Of a DNA stretch of 64,000 bases, positions 11,140 through 23,044 are shown piece after piece. This DNA comes from Gaeumannomyces sp. JS-464 (Eukaryota > Ascomycota > Sordariomycetes > Magnaporthales > Magnaporthaceae). The stretch covers positions 7,564,001 through 7,628,000 of the forward strand of contig NGZR01000002.1 of assembly GCA_002197995.1 (NCBI GenBank), written 5' to 3'. The notes under the pieces were generated by a model. The model was not told where the DNA came from. It ran no database searches and worked only from the letters and a program-made list of their open reading frames with translations. Each line of letters starts with the position of its first letter. Position 1 is the first letter of the stretch. A program made the translations under genes and the position numbers.

Positions 11140-13207
11140 ATGTTTCGGCCTGCCTTGAAGAGATGGGGCCCATTACATCTGCGTACAATTAGCCGTCGAG
11201 CCAGGCCTCCCCCACCCTTCCTCTTGGCCTTGTATTGCCCAGGGGCAACAGGAGCGAGAGTGACACAACATGGCTCGGCGACTTTTGAGTCTAGAACGAG
11301 GAACATCCACTCTAGAACCGCATCTCCACGCATAGAACGCGACGAGCTTAGGACACCTGACGATGATACTATATATGCCCTGTCCTCGGCCCAGGGGAGG
11401 GCTGGCGTGGCAGTCATAAGGATCTCTGGCCCGGACTGCTTGGAAGTTTACCGGCGGCTGTGTCCCGGAAAGGCTATCCCCAAGCCTCGATATGCAGTGG
11501 TCAGGGCGCTACATGAGCCTACCCCGAAAGAGCCAGTGATGTCCTGGACTCTGGCGCCCTGGTCCTCTACTTCCCGGGTCCCAAGTCGGTGACAGGCGAG
11601 GACGTCCTGGAGCTGCACACGCACGGCGGCTCCGCGACCGTCAAGGCCGTGCTCTCGGCGGTCCCTCGATGCGCTCGCGGCAGCGGCCCCGACGTCCGGT
11701 ACGCGGAGCCGGGCGAGTTCACGCGGCGCGCCTTCTTCAACGGGCGCCTGGACCTGACGCAGGTGGAGTCGCTGGGCGACGCGCTCGACGCCGAGACGGA
11801 GCAGCAGCGGCGCGCCGCCGTGCGCGGCAGCTCGGGCGCCCTGGGCCGGTCCTACGAGGCGTGGCGCCAGTCCCTGCTGCTCGCGCGCGCCGAGATCGAG
11901 GCCCTCATCGATTTCTCCGAGGACCAGCACTTTGACGAGTCCCCCCATGAGCTGCTGGCCAACGTCGCGACCCTCGCCCGCGAGACGCTGCGCTCTATTA
12001 CGCTGCACGAGGCCGGGGGCCAGCGCGCCGAGCTGCTGCGCAAGGGGATTCGGGTCGCGCTGGTGGGGCCGCCGAATGCGGGCAAGAGCTCGCTGATGAA
12101 CCTGATTGTCGGCCGCGAGGCATCCATCGTGTCCACAGAGGCCGGGACCACGCGGGACGTGGTCGAGGCGAGCCTGGACATCCGTGGCTACCTGTGCACG
12201 TTTGCCGACACGGCAGGGTTCAGGTCCGCTGCCAAGCCCGACGGCTCGGGCAAAGAGAGGTCGCAGCAGTCGGAGCATGGGAGCATGGTAGTATCGCCCG
12301 ACAACAGCAACAAGATCGGCCTGGTCGAGCAGGAAGGCATCAGGCGGGCCAGGGCAAAGGCAGAGGATTCGGACGTCGTCATCGCCCTAGCGTCAATCGA
12401 GGCGGTCGAAACCCACGGGTCAGACGGGACCAAGACGACGCACCGGGTCCGATACGACGAGGAGACGCTGCGGCTGGCGGCGCAGGCCCAGCAGCGCATC
12501 GTCGTCGTCAACAAGCGGGAGCTCGTGTCCACGTCAGAACTCAAAGATCTCGTTGACGGGTTTAAGACCCAGGTCTTGGCGCGATTTCCCGAGCTCCACA
12601 CTGCTGAGCCACTGATAATCGTGCAAGGAGTGTGCTGACGCGAGCAGCGACCACCGCGGCTCTGTTGGGGGCCGCCGCCGCCACGCCCCTGAGGCGCACC
12701 CGCGCGACAAAGCCACCATAGGGCTGACAGCCACAACGGCAGCATCAGCAGCGGCCAACCAGCGACGGCAGCACCCTGACGACGCTGACCCGGGGTCGGT
12801 CCAGGCTCTGGTCGACGGCCTGGCCCGTTCGTTCGAGTCCTTGACATCCCTGCCCCTGGACATGCAGGACCTGCTTGGCGTCACGGAGCGCCAGCGCCAG
12901 CTTCTGGCCCGCTGCCGTGCCACCTGGAGGATTTTCCTTGCCGAAGCCGCTAGTGGACAGGACGGGGCGGCGTCTGGCGTGCACGACTGCGGCCTCGAAG
13001 AGCCGGACGTCGTCCTCGCTGCGGAGCACCTCAGATACGCTGCCGCCACCCTGGCCGCCATCACGGGCCGCGGGATTCGGGAGATGTCGAAGAGGTGCTG
13101 GGTGTCATCTTTGAGAAGTAAGTTTTGCAGTCACCATTTTTTTTTCTGTGACTAGTTATGAGCACTAACAAATCAATGCAAACTCTAGATTTTGTGTGGG
13201 GAAATGA
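11140..13207 (+). CDS. MSS1: mitochondrial tRNA modification GTPase (MnmE/TrmE/Mss1 family)
   Basis: GTPase that, with Mto1, modifies the wobble uridine (cmnm5U) of mitochondrial tRNAs. The first ~65 residues are Arg/Ser-rich and lack acids, as in a mitochondrial presequence. The TrmE N-terminal domain follows (DTIYALSSAQGRAGVAVIRI), then YAEPGEFTRRAFFNGRLDLTQ, and the G domain with P-loop GPPNAGKSS (12069-12095), AGTTRD and DTAGF. The G4 motif reads NKRE where NKxD is usual. The last exon (13189-13207), after a 71-nt intron (13118-13188, branch point CACTAAC), encodes the end FCVGK, whose cysteine is the conserved TrmE catalytic residue. Frame breaks occur near 11540, near 12630 and near 13070 (GGG run); the first and last are single-base losses, and conserved sequence resumes after each. 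About 670 residues, with a fungus-specific variable insert near 12640-12780. Confidence 0.92.
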
Positions 13208-13666
13208 AGTTGATTGTACAATTAGGAAAATAGTCTAGTCTAGAACACAGCGATCTCGAGTTAGGCAGCGATGCCTCCTCGAGATCCGTCCAGTCTATAT
13301 GCTAGCCCACCCTCTCCTCCTCTTGTCGAATCGAGGGGATGGAGAGGATGGGGGTATAAAAAAATGAGATCTAATGTGGGGTTGTGAAGAAGCGAGCGTG
13401 AGGGGGTGAGATGAAAAGAAATCCTCCTGCGCCGGTCCAATGCGGTAAATCAGTCTTGCCTCTCCAACACTCGGGTTGCCCGCGTGTGATGCGTTTCCTT
13501 CCCATTCTATATGCTTTGTTCGGTGCCGTCTATTCCCGATGCCAGAAACTCCGATGGATGATGCTGTTGTTGTTGTTTGCATAATGAGACAAGGTAAAAG
13601 GATCGAGGTTTCACTCAGCCCATTCGGGTCTGAGTGGTGTCTCTCTCGGAGCAGATGAGCTGGTTC
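13208..13666. other. convergent 3' region
   Basis: 459 nt between the end of MSS1 and the stop of the small minus-strand gene. No coding or RNA feature is supported; it probably holds both 3' UTRs. Confidence 0.55.
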
Positions 13667-13899
13667 TCAGGAGTCCTCCTCGTCGTCATCGCCGCCCCTG
13701 AAAGATGAGATGTTAGTATGGATTCTTGCTTGTTCTTTGATCTTCCGCGAGCGTGCTGAGAAACTCACTTGTTGTAGCCGGAGCGGCCAAAGTTCATGAT
13801 GGGCTTCTGCTCGTCATCCTCATCGGGCTTGTTGTTGTAGCCAGAGCGGCCGTAGACGACCGGGTTGCGGGTAGCAGCGAAGGAGGTGGTGGCAGCCAT
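13667..13899 (-). CDS. small acidic protein with duplicated GRSGYN motif
   Basis: Two exons, 13769-13899 and 13667-13697, joined by a 71-nt GT-AG intron (13698-13768), give a 53-residue protein in one clean frame. The sequence begins MAATTSFAATRNPVV. It holds two copies of a motif, VYGRSGYNNK and NFGRSGYNK, separated by an acidic spacer (KPDEDDEQKP), and ends GGDDDEEDS. There is no signal peptide, membrane segment or cysteine. I do not recognise the family. Support for a real gene: consensus splice sites, a TATA-like element 75 nt upstream of the ATG, an A/C-rich leader of the kind seen before strongly expressed fungal genes, and the internal duplication. It could be a stress or conidiation protein or a peptide precursor, but nothing in the sequence decides this. 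Confidence 0.65.
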
Positions 13900-16800
13900 T
13901 GCGAAAGATGTGGTGGTGTAGATGCGGTTTGGTGAGGAGAACGTGGTTGTCTGTTGTTGAGGGATAGCGGTAGATATATAGGGCCGAGAGTAGTTTGGTG
14001 GATGTTGGTTGTTCTGGTAGTGGTGTTGGAGATGATGTTCTTGTTACTGTTGATGGTGATAACAAAAAAGAAAAGGTCCATGGTCCGGGATCCCTCGACG
14101 TTTATATAGACGATGGGATTCGGGACAACCCACGGTAAGCACCTTGGATGGGGCTCCGGGCAGAGACGTTGCGAGCCGGCTGGCGCCGGGGATGGCAAGG
14201 GAAGGAGTCGAAGGAGCTTGCCTCACCGCGCACCCCCATGTCGAGCGAAGCATGATACTCACACCCCCCTTTTCTAAGCCCCAGGCACTAACATGAGATG
14301 CGTCGGGTGTGTGGTTGGTTGGGTGCGGTCGGCAAGGAGATGACATAAGTCCCGCCTAGGAAGGGGAGGGGGGCGGGGAATGGGGGTGGACGGATGGAAG
14401 CCCAGAAACGGGCAAGCAGGCAGTCAGGGGTCTCGTCCGATGCTCCTCAGCCTCCTTGACGAGGCTTACAGCAACTTTGCTGTGTAAGAGGCGGACCCCG
14501 AGCAGGTGAAATCCGAACCATGGCGGACTACGGGCCATGAGCAACATCAGAATGGAGGTACCTGGGATGGGGGATCTGCAGGCCAGAACAGAATGAGATG
14601 AAATGAGAAGGGGTGACGGAGACGTTTCCAGAAGGGGCGACAAGGATCCAAGATGCATCTGGATGTACTCGCAGAAGTTCCCATGTACCAGCAGCCATGG
14701 AGGCCGGCTTGCAAAGAGCATCCAGGTAGCCACGTGTGTGGTGGTGGCAGTTGTCAGGGGGCTTCCGTCCCATGATTATGTGACCCGACGACGTCCGCTG
14801 TCAACTGGGTGTGGACCAAGTTGTCGCCAAACTGTTGGCAGCTTTCTTTTTGGGGGCTCGAAGCCAGGTAGGTGAGTAGGTACCCAGAAAAGGGGCTAAT
14901 GCCAGTCCGGCCGGAGCTTAGGGGTTCGCAGCAGCAGCAGCAGCAGCGGAACTCGGAGTTTGAGTTTGGCGTCGAGAGATAATCATACGCGTATGGTGTA
15001 GGCAACGCGGGTGCTAAGCGAACACCGCCAGGTCAGGTCTAAAAATGGGGGCTAAAAAGGGCCAGTCTGGTCGTCGGGACTCGAGAAAGCTAGAGTCACC
15101 CAGTGTGGCGGGTCGCCCAGCGGCCTTCGGAGCTTTTCCGAGGTGGGATAAAACCACAGGGCTGTGAGCGAGTGTCAGCACCAGCCAGCCCGATCTGGAT
15201 ACCTATCAGATGTTGTGCCGCCTGTGGGTAGGTACCCTCTGTACTGGTGCGGCCTCACACAGCCACGCTCGATCGGGGGTGGTGGTGGTGGCTCGCATCG
15301 CATGTGCAGGAGGACACATGGGAAGGGCCTACCTAGCACAAGAGATCAATTGATTGAATTGGAGATCAATTGCCCTAGGTGCGCTGGGTGCCCCAGGGGT
15401 GCGGTTTAGATGGTGGGCACCAACGCTTGCCGCCGGGCCTGCTGACGCCAAATTTTGATCTCAACCAGCAACCACCACCCACCGTCGGCACAATCCTGCC
15501 CGCAACAGGAAAGAGCGCCTGCATGCATGTTCTTTTTCTAGAAACCGCAGAGAAACTGGGCCTAGATTAGGTCACCAGGATTATCTAAGAGCGAGCAGCG
15601 CTAGGGTTTCCAAGGCGTGTGCATGTCAGCAGAGTCACTCGAACTCACCGGTGTCGTCGACGGATTTGATCACACAGGTCCTTTTGGCGGTGGGCCCGCC
15701 CCGTAGTCCTCGGCCGCGCATTTCAGGCACCCGTTTTTTTGTCTTGGAACGAGCCGCTGCGATGCTTCTGTGGCCGAGTGGGAGATTACAGCTGACGGCG
15801 CATGGCAGCGACGGCGGGGTACCTGAGGCAGCCCAGCCCGGATGACGGCCTCAACACAGCAAGCCGTTTGACTCCTCGGTGAGGGCGCAGGGCCGGCCCG
15901 ACTCTGCCAGCGAGCCTCTGAGTGGACGCACTCGAGCCCTGTGTCCGCGCGCGGGGCCGCCGCTGCAGCTCAGACTCGACGCGGAGCAGTCGTCCCCATT
16001 CTCCAAGCGTGAGCCGTGAGCACGATGCATCTCATCCCACGCTCTTACACGGGTATCCCGCGCCAGGGCTGCCTGGAAAAAAGGCGGCCTCTGCCTCCCA
16101 CCCCCAAGATTGACTCAGCCAGATATCCAAGGCACAAGAAAAGGGCCCTCGAAAATGATGCCTCGCGGGGCACAACGGCAACCGAACCGGTTCACCGGCT
16201 CGGCGACCCGGGATAGCAGTTCCTGATCAAGACCGCGAGACTCGGGGTGCGACATTGGCAGAGCTCCGCAGCAATGCGCGTATGCGGAATACGAGGAGGA
16301 ATGGCGCGGCAGACTGAGTCTGCGCCCGTACTACTACTGTGTCTACTGATTATTCAATGCCGGCAGGGCTGGACGAAGGATCCCCCACCGGTTTGGGCCA
16401 TCTGCCTGCGAGGTCCTTGGCGAGGCCATCGACGACGGGCGCCTTGGACGGACTGACGTGTCAACCTGAGGCGGCGAAGGGCGACCTGCGTGGAACTGAG
16501 CCTGCGGAAAACTGCGGCAGTCGTCCTTGCTGTGCCAGACGCTCACAGGTGCGTACGTTTTGACCGACATTTTTCATTTCGAATGTGTTCCTTTTCCCTG
16601 CTTTTTTGCATCCTGGCACCTTTGCGGCCGTCGATGGAGTGCTGGCCAATGCGCATGGGCGGGTTCGTGCGACCGCAAAAGGTGTGAGCAAAAATGATGC
16701 ATCCATATCAATCACATCAATTGAGCGCGTGCGACAGCAGCCAGTTGAAGTGCTAGGCCCGGCTGACAAATGTACATTTTAGGCCTGGCCCACGGCGATT

Positions 16801-17042
16801 GATACCTGCAAGTGAGTAAGCACAATGGCGGTCAAACCTGCTATTGCTGCTGCTGGAGAACACCGAAGCTCAGTGTAACTCCGAGCTCTGATATCGAGTG
16901 AGCGGCACCTCGACGCAGGCGCCGTGTGCTATTAATTACTCCGGGAGGGGTGAGGAGGCAGGCCATGTCGTGCGAAAGAGCTGGGTAGTCCTGGAGCGGA
17001 TATCAAATTCCAGGCGCACGAGGCACTGCAACCACACCAGCC
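13900..17042. other. intergenic region, 3.1 kb
   Basis: Between the divergent small GRSGYN gene and the saccharopine-dehydrogenase-like gene. Its left end is the small gene's promoter. A (CAG)6 repeat lies at 14929-14946. No frame resembles a known protein, and no transposon relic is recognisable. Confidence 0.55.
13974..13980 (-). promoter_or_regulatory. TATA-like box of the small GRSGYN gene
   Basis: On the minus strand the sequence reads CTATATATCTA, about 75 nt before the start codon at 13899. A second TATA-like element (CTATATAAAC on the minus strand, near 14100-14109) lies about 200 nt upstream and could be the true one, giving a longer leader. Confidence 0.5.
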
Positions 17043-18061
17043 ATGTCCAAGCTCATCGTCTATGGTGCCACCGGTTACACGGGCGCATGGCTGCGGCACA
17101 AGCCAAGTCGCTCGGTCTCCCTCTCGTCGTGGCCGGACGCTCTCCCGAGCCGCTCGCCAAGCTGTCCGAGGAGCTCGGTGCCGAGTATCGGGTGTTCAGC
17201 GTGTCCGAGCCCAAAGCGGTCGACGCCGCCCTGGCCGACGCCTCGGTCCTGCTCAACTGCGCCGGTCCCTACATGCGCACCGCCGAGCCCCTGATGCGCG
17301 CGGCCATCCGCGCAGGTGCCCACTATCTCGACATAGCTGCCGAGCTCGACAGCTACCGCCTGGCAGAGGAGCTGGATACTGATGCCAAGGCTGCGGGGGC
17401 CATGTTGCTGCCGGGCAGCGGCGGCAGCGTGGCAATGCTGGGCTGCCTGGCCGGCCGCGCGGCGGCACGAGTGCAGCAGGGCGATGCTCGAAAAATCAGC
17501 GTCGCCCTGCACGTCGCGGGCGCCATGTCGCGCGGCTCGGCCACCAGTGCACGCGAGAACCTTGGGACCGAGACGCTGTGGCGCCGCGACGGGCAGATCT
17601 CGCCGCGGCCCGAGGAGGCGGGGGAAACAGCCTTGTTTAATTTCGGATCCGGGGACCCAGTCTCGTGCTTCGCCGTCACGCTCCCCGACCTCATTACCAT
17701 CGGCCGCGCCACGGGCGTGCCAGACGTCGAGACCTTTGTGCACGTGTCCGGCAGCGCCTTCCCCCAGGGCGACGTGGCTGACCTGCCCGAGGGACCCACG
17801 GCGGCCGAGCGCGAGGCCAACCGCTATCAGGCGGCGGTGCAGGTCACGGCGCGCGACGGCACGGTTATCTGCTCTGTGCTGGACACGATCAACGGCTACA
17901 GCTTCACGCCGCTGGCTGGGGCCGAGGCCGCGCGCGCGCTGGCAGGCGAGGCCCGGCCCGGCTTCCAGACGCCGGCGCAGGTGTTTGGGATTGGATTCGC
18001 CGAGACAATCGCCGATACTCGCATCACTGACCTGCCTCCTATTTCGACAGGATCAGCCTAG
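17043..18061 (+). CDS. saccharopine-dehydrogenase-like oxidoreductase (trans-acting enoyl reductase type)
   Basis: NAD(P)-dependent Rossmann protein of the saccharopine dehydrogenase-like / trans-acting enoyl reductase family. The N-terminus MSKLIVYGATGYTG holds the dinucleotide-binding GxxGxxG. It is followed by VVAGR, LLNCAGPY and the segment GAHYLDIAAE, all typical of the family; the C-terminal half (SRGSATSA, GFAET) fits too. About 340 residues, slightly shorter than most members (about 390-420), with no introns seen. A single-base loss near 17083 (TACACGGGC-GCATGG) splits the Rossmann start from the rest; adding one base gives YTGRMAAAQA. The exact substrate cannot be told. It has no targeting signal and is probably cytosolic. 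No neighbouring biosynthetic genes suggest a cluster. Confidence 0.83.
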
Positions 18062-18384
18062 AGTTGTAGCTGTTTGTCATTTCCACTTTTGATACGATGA
18101 AAAGCAAGGTTTATTACGCTACTGTCTTGTCGCTTGTCGACTGCCTCTCTTTTCTCGCCCCCAGCCATCCATCCATCTCCATGACCTGAGCTTGTCTGAT
18201 GGCTGGCCGCCCTTCCTGAAAGGCGCTGAGGTGGCTGCAGGAGAAACGTGTGCTGCTGCCGCCAAGTGGCGCCCACCCGTCTTGTGAACCCAAGCCACAA
18301 ACCTCCCCAATCTGACAAAACGCTCACACCCACCCACTCACCCTTCTTTGGACCTGCATCCGTCTGACTGATGCCCGTAGCCAC

Positions 18385-18385
<1 letters not shown>

Positions 18386-18421
<36 letters not shown>
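18386..18421 (+). repeat. T36 homopolymer
   Basis: 36 consecutive T, about 325 nt past the stop of the saccharopine-dehydrogenase-like gene. It could be the A-tail relic of a retroposed element read on the minus strand, but I see no flanking element. Confidence 0.85.
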
Positions 18422-21400
18422 CAGGCTCTCTCTGAGATGAGAAGATTGCTGCCTGGGGTGGCTAGGCCGGACAGCCCTACCCAAGTGCTTGCACTCCGTC
18501 TAACCTTGCTGCGCCGTATTGGTTTTGTTGACTACGATTGACACTGCCCCTCTCTGGGGTTTTGGGGGTCTCTTTCCACGTGGCTTTCTACTTCCCTTGT
18601 CGTTCTCGCTCGCTTGTCCTTCTCTCTGTTTGGCTCCGACTCCCCCAGCGGCTCGGCCCCCAACTTCGGGCCCCGACCTTGACCATAAGTGGCGTTGAAA
18701 ATCAATATGGGGGCCGGGGCAGAGCCATACGGCGCAAGGACGGTAGTTGCCTTGGGAAGATGCCTAACTCGATAGCCATTCAAGCTGCGAACGGCGTAAT
18801 AAACGATGGGTGACCGGGGCCGCAGCGTCCCCATAGAATCCATCGGTCAATCGATCCAGCCAGCCAGCCTTACTCCGCCCAACTCTCAAAAGCTGTTCGG
18901 TCGTACAGAGAGTCCCCGTCCGTTTCCTCGGGCACGCTCTCCCGGGAGCGTTCCCCACATGCGGTGGTCGCACCGGTGCGCCGCGCAGGCGCATGGGAGG
19001 GATTAGGGTAGGCTTCGTCGGTCGGCTCGGGGCGCGGTGGTCCGACGACCCAACTGACTGCGTGGACGGCGCAGGCCCTTTTTCTGATTCCGCCTGCCTG
19101 CCTGCCTGCCTCGGCTAAGGGCACCGGAGCTTGCTGGTGCGGGAAACCTCCATCCCGGCGTTGCACGCCTCGGGGTTACGCACAACAATTTTCTCTGTAA
19201 CATGCATACCTCTACTGGCTGGCCCCCACACTAGCCGCGAAACGATGGAGGGGGGAAACTGATGATGATGCTACATGCATCTATGTAGTGTGGTAAAACG
19301 GGCTGTGTTCTAAATCCCACGCGGTGCACTCGTCCTCTGCATTTATTCACACCGGCGTGACGCGTACGAGTTGCCTACTTTGGCAAACACTCGGGATTCC
19401 TAGCCTCCTGGCTGGCCTGCTCGGACTTGGAGATGCTGTTGCTACACTGCGTGCGGCCCTTCTCTCTTGATCTCTTGATGGGTATGATGACGCCTTACAG
19501 CAGCAGCAGCAGCAGCAGCGGGCCCCGGCGATAAGCATACATGCCATTTCCCAAAGGGGCGGCTTGGCGCCGACGCTACATACGGCGTGCCGCGCGGTTG
19601 AAAAGGGTGGGGAGGGGGTGTTTGCTGCCGGAACGTTCGCCAAGGTTCTCAACAAGTCGCACAACAGTTTGTCTGCAAGGCTGAGCCATCAGGAACTGTC
19701 ATGATAATGCCTTCGGTGGGGAACCATCACTAATCAAACACAACGAAAATGGCCCTTCTTGACTTGCCCCACCAGCCTACCCGATTTGCGCCGCGATTCC
19801 ATCCATCGGCTATAGGACAACACCCGCAGACAGAGCTCCATACGGGATAGCAAGGTGCTACAGACGCACAAGCGACATCACAATAGGAAGTTGGTACTGA
19901 TTGCGCAACGCGGAGCTAGGTCCCAGAAGGCGTCTGGGGCCGGGCCGAGCTGCATCTACATAGGGCTGGATGGAATGTCTCGACACAGCTCGGCGCAAGC
20001 GACATGACTGCAGCCCTGCTCAGAGGGGTTGGCGCAGATACGCGGGTTCGCTTTGGTTCTGATGCGGTGAAACCTGTGCGAGAACCAGCTGAGCAGAAGC
20101 ACTCAAGTCAGCTGATTAGTTCACCACCCTCTCTTTGTACCTGTGACGATTTAACATCTCCAAAAGGCTACCTACCTATCCGCCGCCTAAAGGAGCGGCT
20201 AGAACCGGCCGGCACAAAGGCGCCAGCCACGTTCCTCGCAGACCAACAACACCCGTGACACAAGTTTCAGGGGGCATCTAGTGCTCAGTAGGGCTGAGGA
20301 CCCGGCATCGGGAGGTCAGGCTAGATGCGGCAATGAGAACGAGACGGCGCTGCACTTGTGCGGATAAAGGCGAGGGGTAATTTCAATGTTGTGCGCGTTC
20401 TACGCAAGTGCTGCCTGCCGTCACGGCCAACTAGATTATGAGCCGTATGCGTGTTGGGGCTTCGCCGGTGTCCCAGTTTTCAGGATACGCACTCGAGACG
20501 GATGCGGCTCTGTGGCCGGGCTCGCTGGGACCTGCTGGCTCCGTGACTGACCGGAGCGTCCGGAACATCTCAACGACATGTCACCCCGGGAGCTCAAGCT
20601 CGAGTTTACGTGCTTTTATTGATGATACAGCTGAACTGCGACTCCATCTCGTATCCGCACTGTATCGCGGCGATGCCCGAGATACAAGAAAATATACAAG
20701 TATACAAAGGATACAGACAGAGGCCAAAAAAGCATGGTAGCTATAAAAAAAAAAAAAATAAAAATAATTGGAATTCCGTGTCCTGCTGACAAGCACGGCC
20801 CACCAGACCGACAGCCAAAAATATTCCTGACTCCAAAGATATCTGCCCCATGTGACAAGTAAACTGTTAAAAAAGCGGCACAGCCTCCTCGAGCAAAGGT
20901 CCAAAGGGCGTCTTTCACTTGAAAGGAGCAAAAAAAGGCCTGGAAGGTCCGAACTGAGAAAAAAAAAAACAACTCGCCACCGGCCCGCGGACCCTATCAA
21001 AGGACGTTTTCTCATGGCTGCCTGACCACTCAAAACCCGAACGCCATACAAGTCATCTAGCCTGGGCGGTCTAAGCCTAGGTAGGCCTTTGACGATCCCG
21101 CGGGCAGGCAGACTAGCTAACCCCCAATCCCAGTGGCTCATCACAAAGCGAATGAGGGACGCCGTACACCCAATGGGCCCATGGCGAGGCTCACCTCGTA
21201 ACTTAGTCTCTATCAGTATCTCTTCACCGGTCATGGCCCTTTTTTTTGTGTCGGCTTTGTAATCCTTCCAGCCTGTTAGGGGAAAAGGGCGCCGTCTTAG
21301 TTGCGACAGTCATCCTCACTGACTCATCATGCAGGAAGGGGGAAGAGAAGGAGGGTGGAATTTCGCACCCACCATCCCCCACGCTGCCTCGAGCCTCGGC

Positions 21401-21790
21401 AATCGGAGATGTCGGAATTTGACGTTGGTACGCCCGATAGAGGAAATTCATCGTTATTTTTTTTCGTCTATTTTCTTTTCTGTATTCCCAGAAATCTGAC
21501 GTTGCCATTGCGTAATTCCAACGATGGGGACACAAGCCCCTAACCAAACGCCGATTCCCTTCCCAGTTTTCCTGTAAACAACGCGATGAGTCTACTGAGC
21601 CTTGTATTGAGCAGCGGTGAGCAGCGCAGACGAAAATAACGCGAAAATATCAGGTAGATGTGGGCCAGGAGCGACGAAGGGAGCTCTCAAGGCTTGGATG
21701 AGGACGTCGGTAACACCATGTGTGAGCAACAGGCTAGTTACCGTGGTTGCCACTGGTTTGAGGAGTGAATCTATCTGGCGCGAGCAACTG

Positions 21791-21905
21791 GGATGCACGG
21801 CTTGTGGGGGCACTGATGTATCTTGGGGCTGTAAAGGGGCACGGCTCGTGGGGGCATTGGTGTATCTCGAACCTGTAAAGGGGCACATTTCGTGGAGGCG
21901 ATAAG
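21791..21905 (+). repeat. 44-45 bp tandem repeat, about 2.5 copies
   Basis: Units begin at about 21791, 21836 and 21880; each starts GG(A/G)(T/G)GCAC and the two full ones end CTGTAAA. The copies differ mainly by C/T and G/A transitions. It lies just past the stop codon of the GH18 gene, in its probable 3' UTR. Confidence 0.75.
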
Positions 21906-21937
21906 AAACCCCGCGGTAGTCGTTGTCGGCAGTGCAA

Positions 21938-23044
21938 TCAGTCTGAATCCTTCTGCCCATCCGAATAGTACTCGAAATCCCCAGGGATGGGGGCCTCAGG
22001 ACCTTCTTGGTCGTCAACTTCGTGTGGGGGCTGCTGCGCGCCTTTCTCTCCAGCACGCTTTTCCTCTTCCTCGTCCTTTTTCTTTTTCTCCAACTCGAGC
22101 TGTTCCTTTTGCGCCTCGCTCTCGATAGCCTTGAGAACCGGCTGCTCCCCATCCGCGACGGCCCGCTCGCCCCTCAGGAGCGCCGTCATGAACATGGCCC
22201 ACTCCCAGGGCCGGTCCTCGCCCCCGGGCAGGCTGTTGAAGTACTCCCAGCCCATAACACCTCCGAAGCGGGCGTGGTGGCCGGCCAGGAGCGGGAGCAC
22301 GTACATCAGCGGCTCCCAGGGCGTCCAGCCGCCGCCGCTGGCCGGGTTTGTTATGAGCCCGACGACAATCTTCTCGGCAGGCCAGACGCCGCGGGCCACG
22401 GTCGCGTCGTACATGTGCGGGGAGCTGCAGTCGCCCCAGCCGCAGTAAAACTGCGTGTTGAGCCAGCTGACCTCGTGCCCGCGCATGGCGTGCAGGGCGT
22501 CGTAGCCGAAGCCGCTGAGGTTGCGGCGCGGGTCGCCGTCGCCGAGCAGGGCCGACGCGACGGGGGCCAGGGTGATGATGAAGTCGCGGCCGAAGTCGGC
22601 GCGCAGGCGGTCGATGAGGCGCACGATGCCGGCCAGGGACATTTCCTCCTCGACGTCGAGGTCGAGGCCGTCGAGGGCGCGGCTGCGGACCAGGTCGCGC
22701 AGGGGCGCGTAGTAGGCCTCGAACTGGGCCGGGCTGCCATCGAGCCTAGCGAAGGAGCCGCGGGCAGCGCCGCCGAGCATGCCGAGCACGCGCACGCCCG
22801 AGGCCTGCAGCACACGCATCTCGGCCCACAGCGTCTCGAAGCGCGGGTGGTCCGGGTGGTGGTCGTTGAGCGTCATGGCGCTCGCGTCAGCGTTGAGGTG
22901 GATGGCGGCGACGATGACGTGCGTGACCGAGATGCCGGGCTCCGTCAGCAGCGGGAGCACCGAGATGGGACGGCCATCGGGCGTGTGGTGCGTCTGGTAG
23001 TAGGTGATGATGCGCGGCAGCTCGGGCCGCGGAACGGGCGCCAT
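21938..23044 (-). CDS. GH18 family glycoside hydrolase (chitinase / endo-beta-N-acetylglucosaminidase type)
   Basis: Intact 368-residue protein without introns. The strand-3 motif GVRVLGMLGG (residues 83-92) and the catalytic DxxDxDxE motif DGLDLDVEE (residues 125-133, catalytic Glu132) identify GH18. The barrel continues with FIITLAPVAS, WLNTQFYCGWG and GVMGWEYFNS (the strand-8 Trp). There is no signal peptide: the protein starts MAPVPRPELPRI and enters the barrel almost at once, so it is probably intracellular. After the barrel comes a strongly charged tail of about 60 residues with ELEKKKKDEEEEKR, ending EYYSDGQKDSD. It would hydrolyse chitin or the chitobiose core of N-glycans; the short form without a signal resembles fungal cytosolic GH18 proteins. 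It is one of the few genes here with no frame break. Confidence 0.9.
   Translation of the reverse strand: MAPVPRPELPRIITYYQTHHTPDGRPISVLPLLTEPGISVTHVIVAAIHLNADASAMTLNDHHPDHPRFETLWAEMRVLQASGVRVLGMLGGAARGSFARLDGSPAQFEAYYAPLRDLVRSRALDGLDLDVEEEMSLAGIVRLIDRLRADFGRDFIITLAPVASALLGDGDPRRNLSGFGYDALHAMRGHEVSWLNTQFYCGWGDCSSPHMYDATVARGVWPAEKIVVGLITNPASGGGWTPWEPLMYVLPLLAGHHARFGGVMGWEYFNSLPGGEDRPWEWAMFMTALLRGERAVADGEQPVLKAIESEAQKEQLELEKKKKDEEEEKRAGEKGAQQPPHEVDDQEGPEAPIPGDFEYYSDGQKDSD

Larger units (their letters stand above)
18062..21937. other. intergenic region, 3.9 kb
   Basis: Between the 3' ends of the saccharopine-dehydrogenase-like and GH18 genes, which converge. It holds a 36-nt T run (18386-18421), (CAG)7 at 19498-19518, several CCTG/GCAG short repeats and a 44-bp tandem repeat at its right end. 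I find no gene in it. Confidence 0.55.

Noticed and set aside
18386..18421. T36 run as the tail of a LINE or SINE
   Set aside because: No target-site duplication, coding relic or pol III boxes next to it.
19000..19015. TTAGGG-like sequence as an internal telomere repeat
   Set aside because: A single hexamer only (GATTAGGGTAGG); no tandem array.
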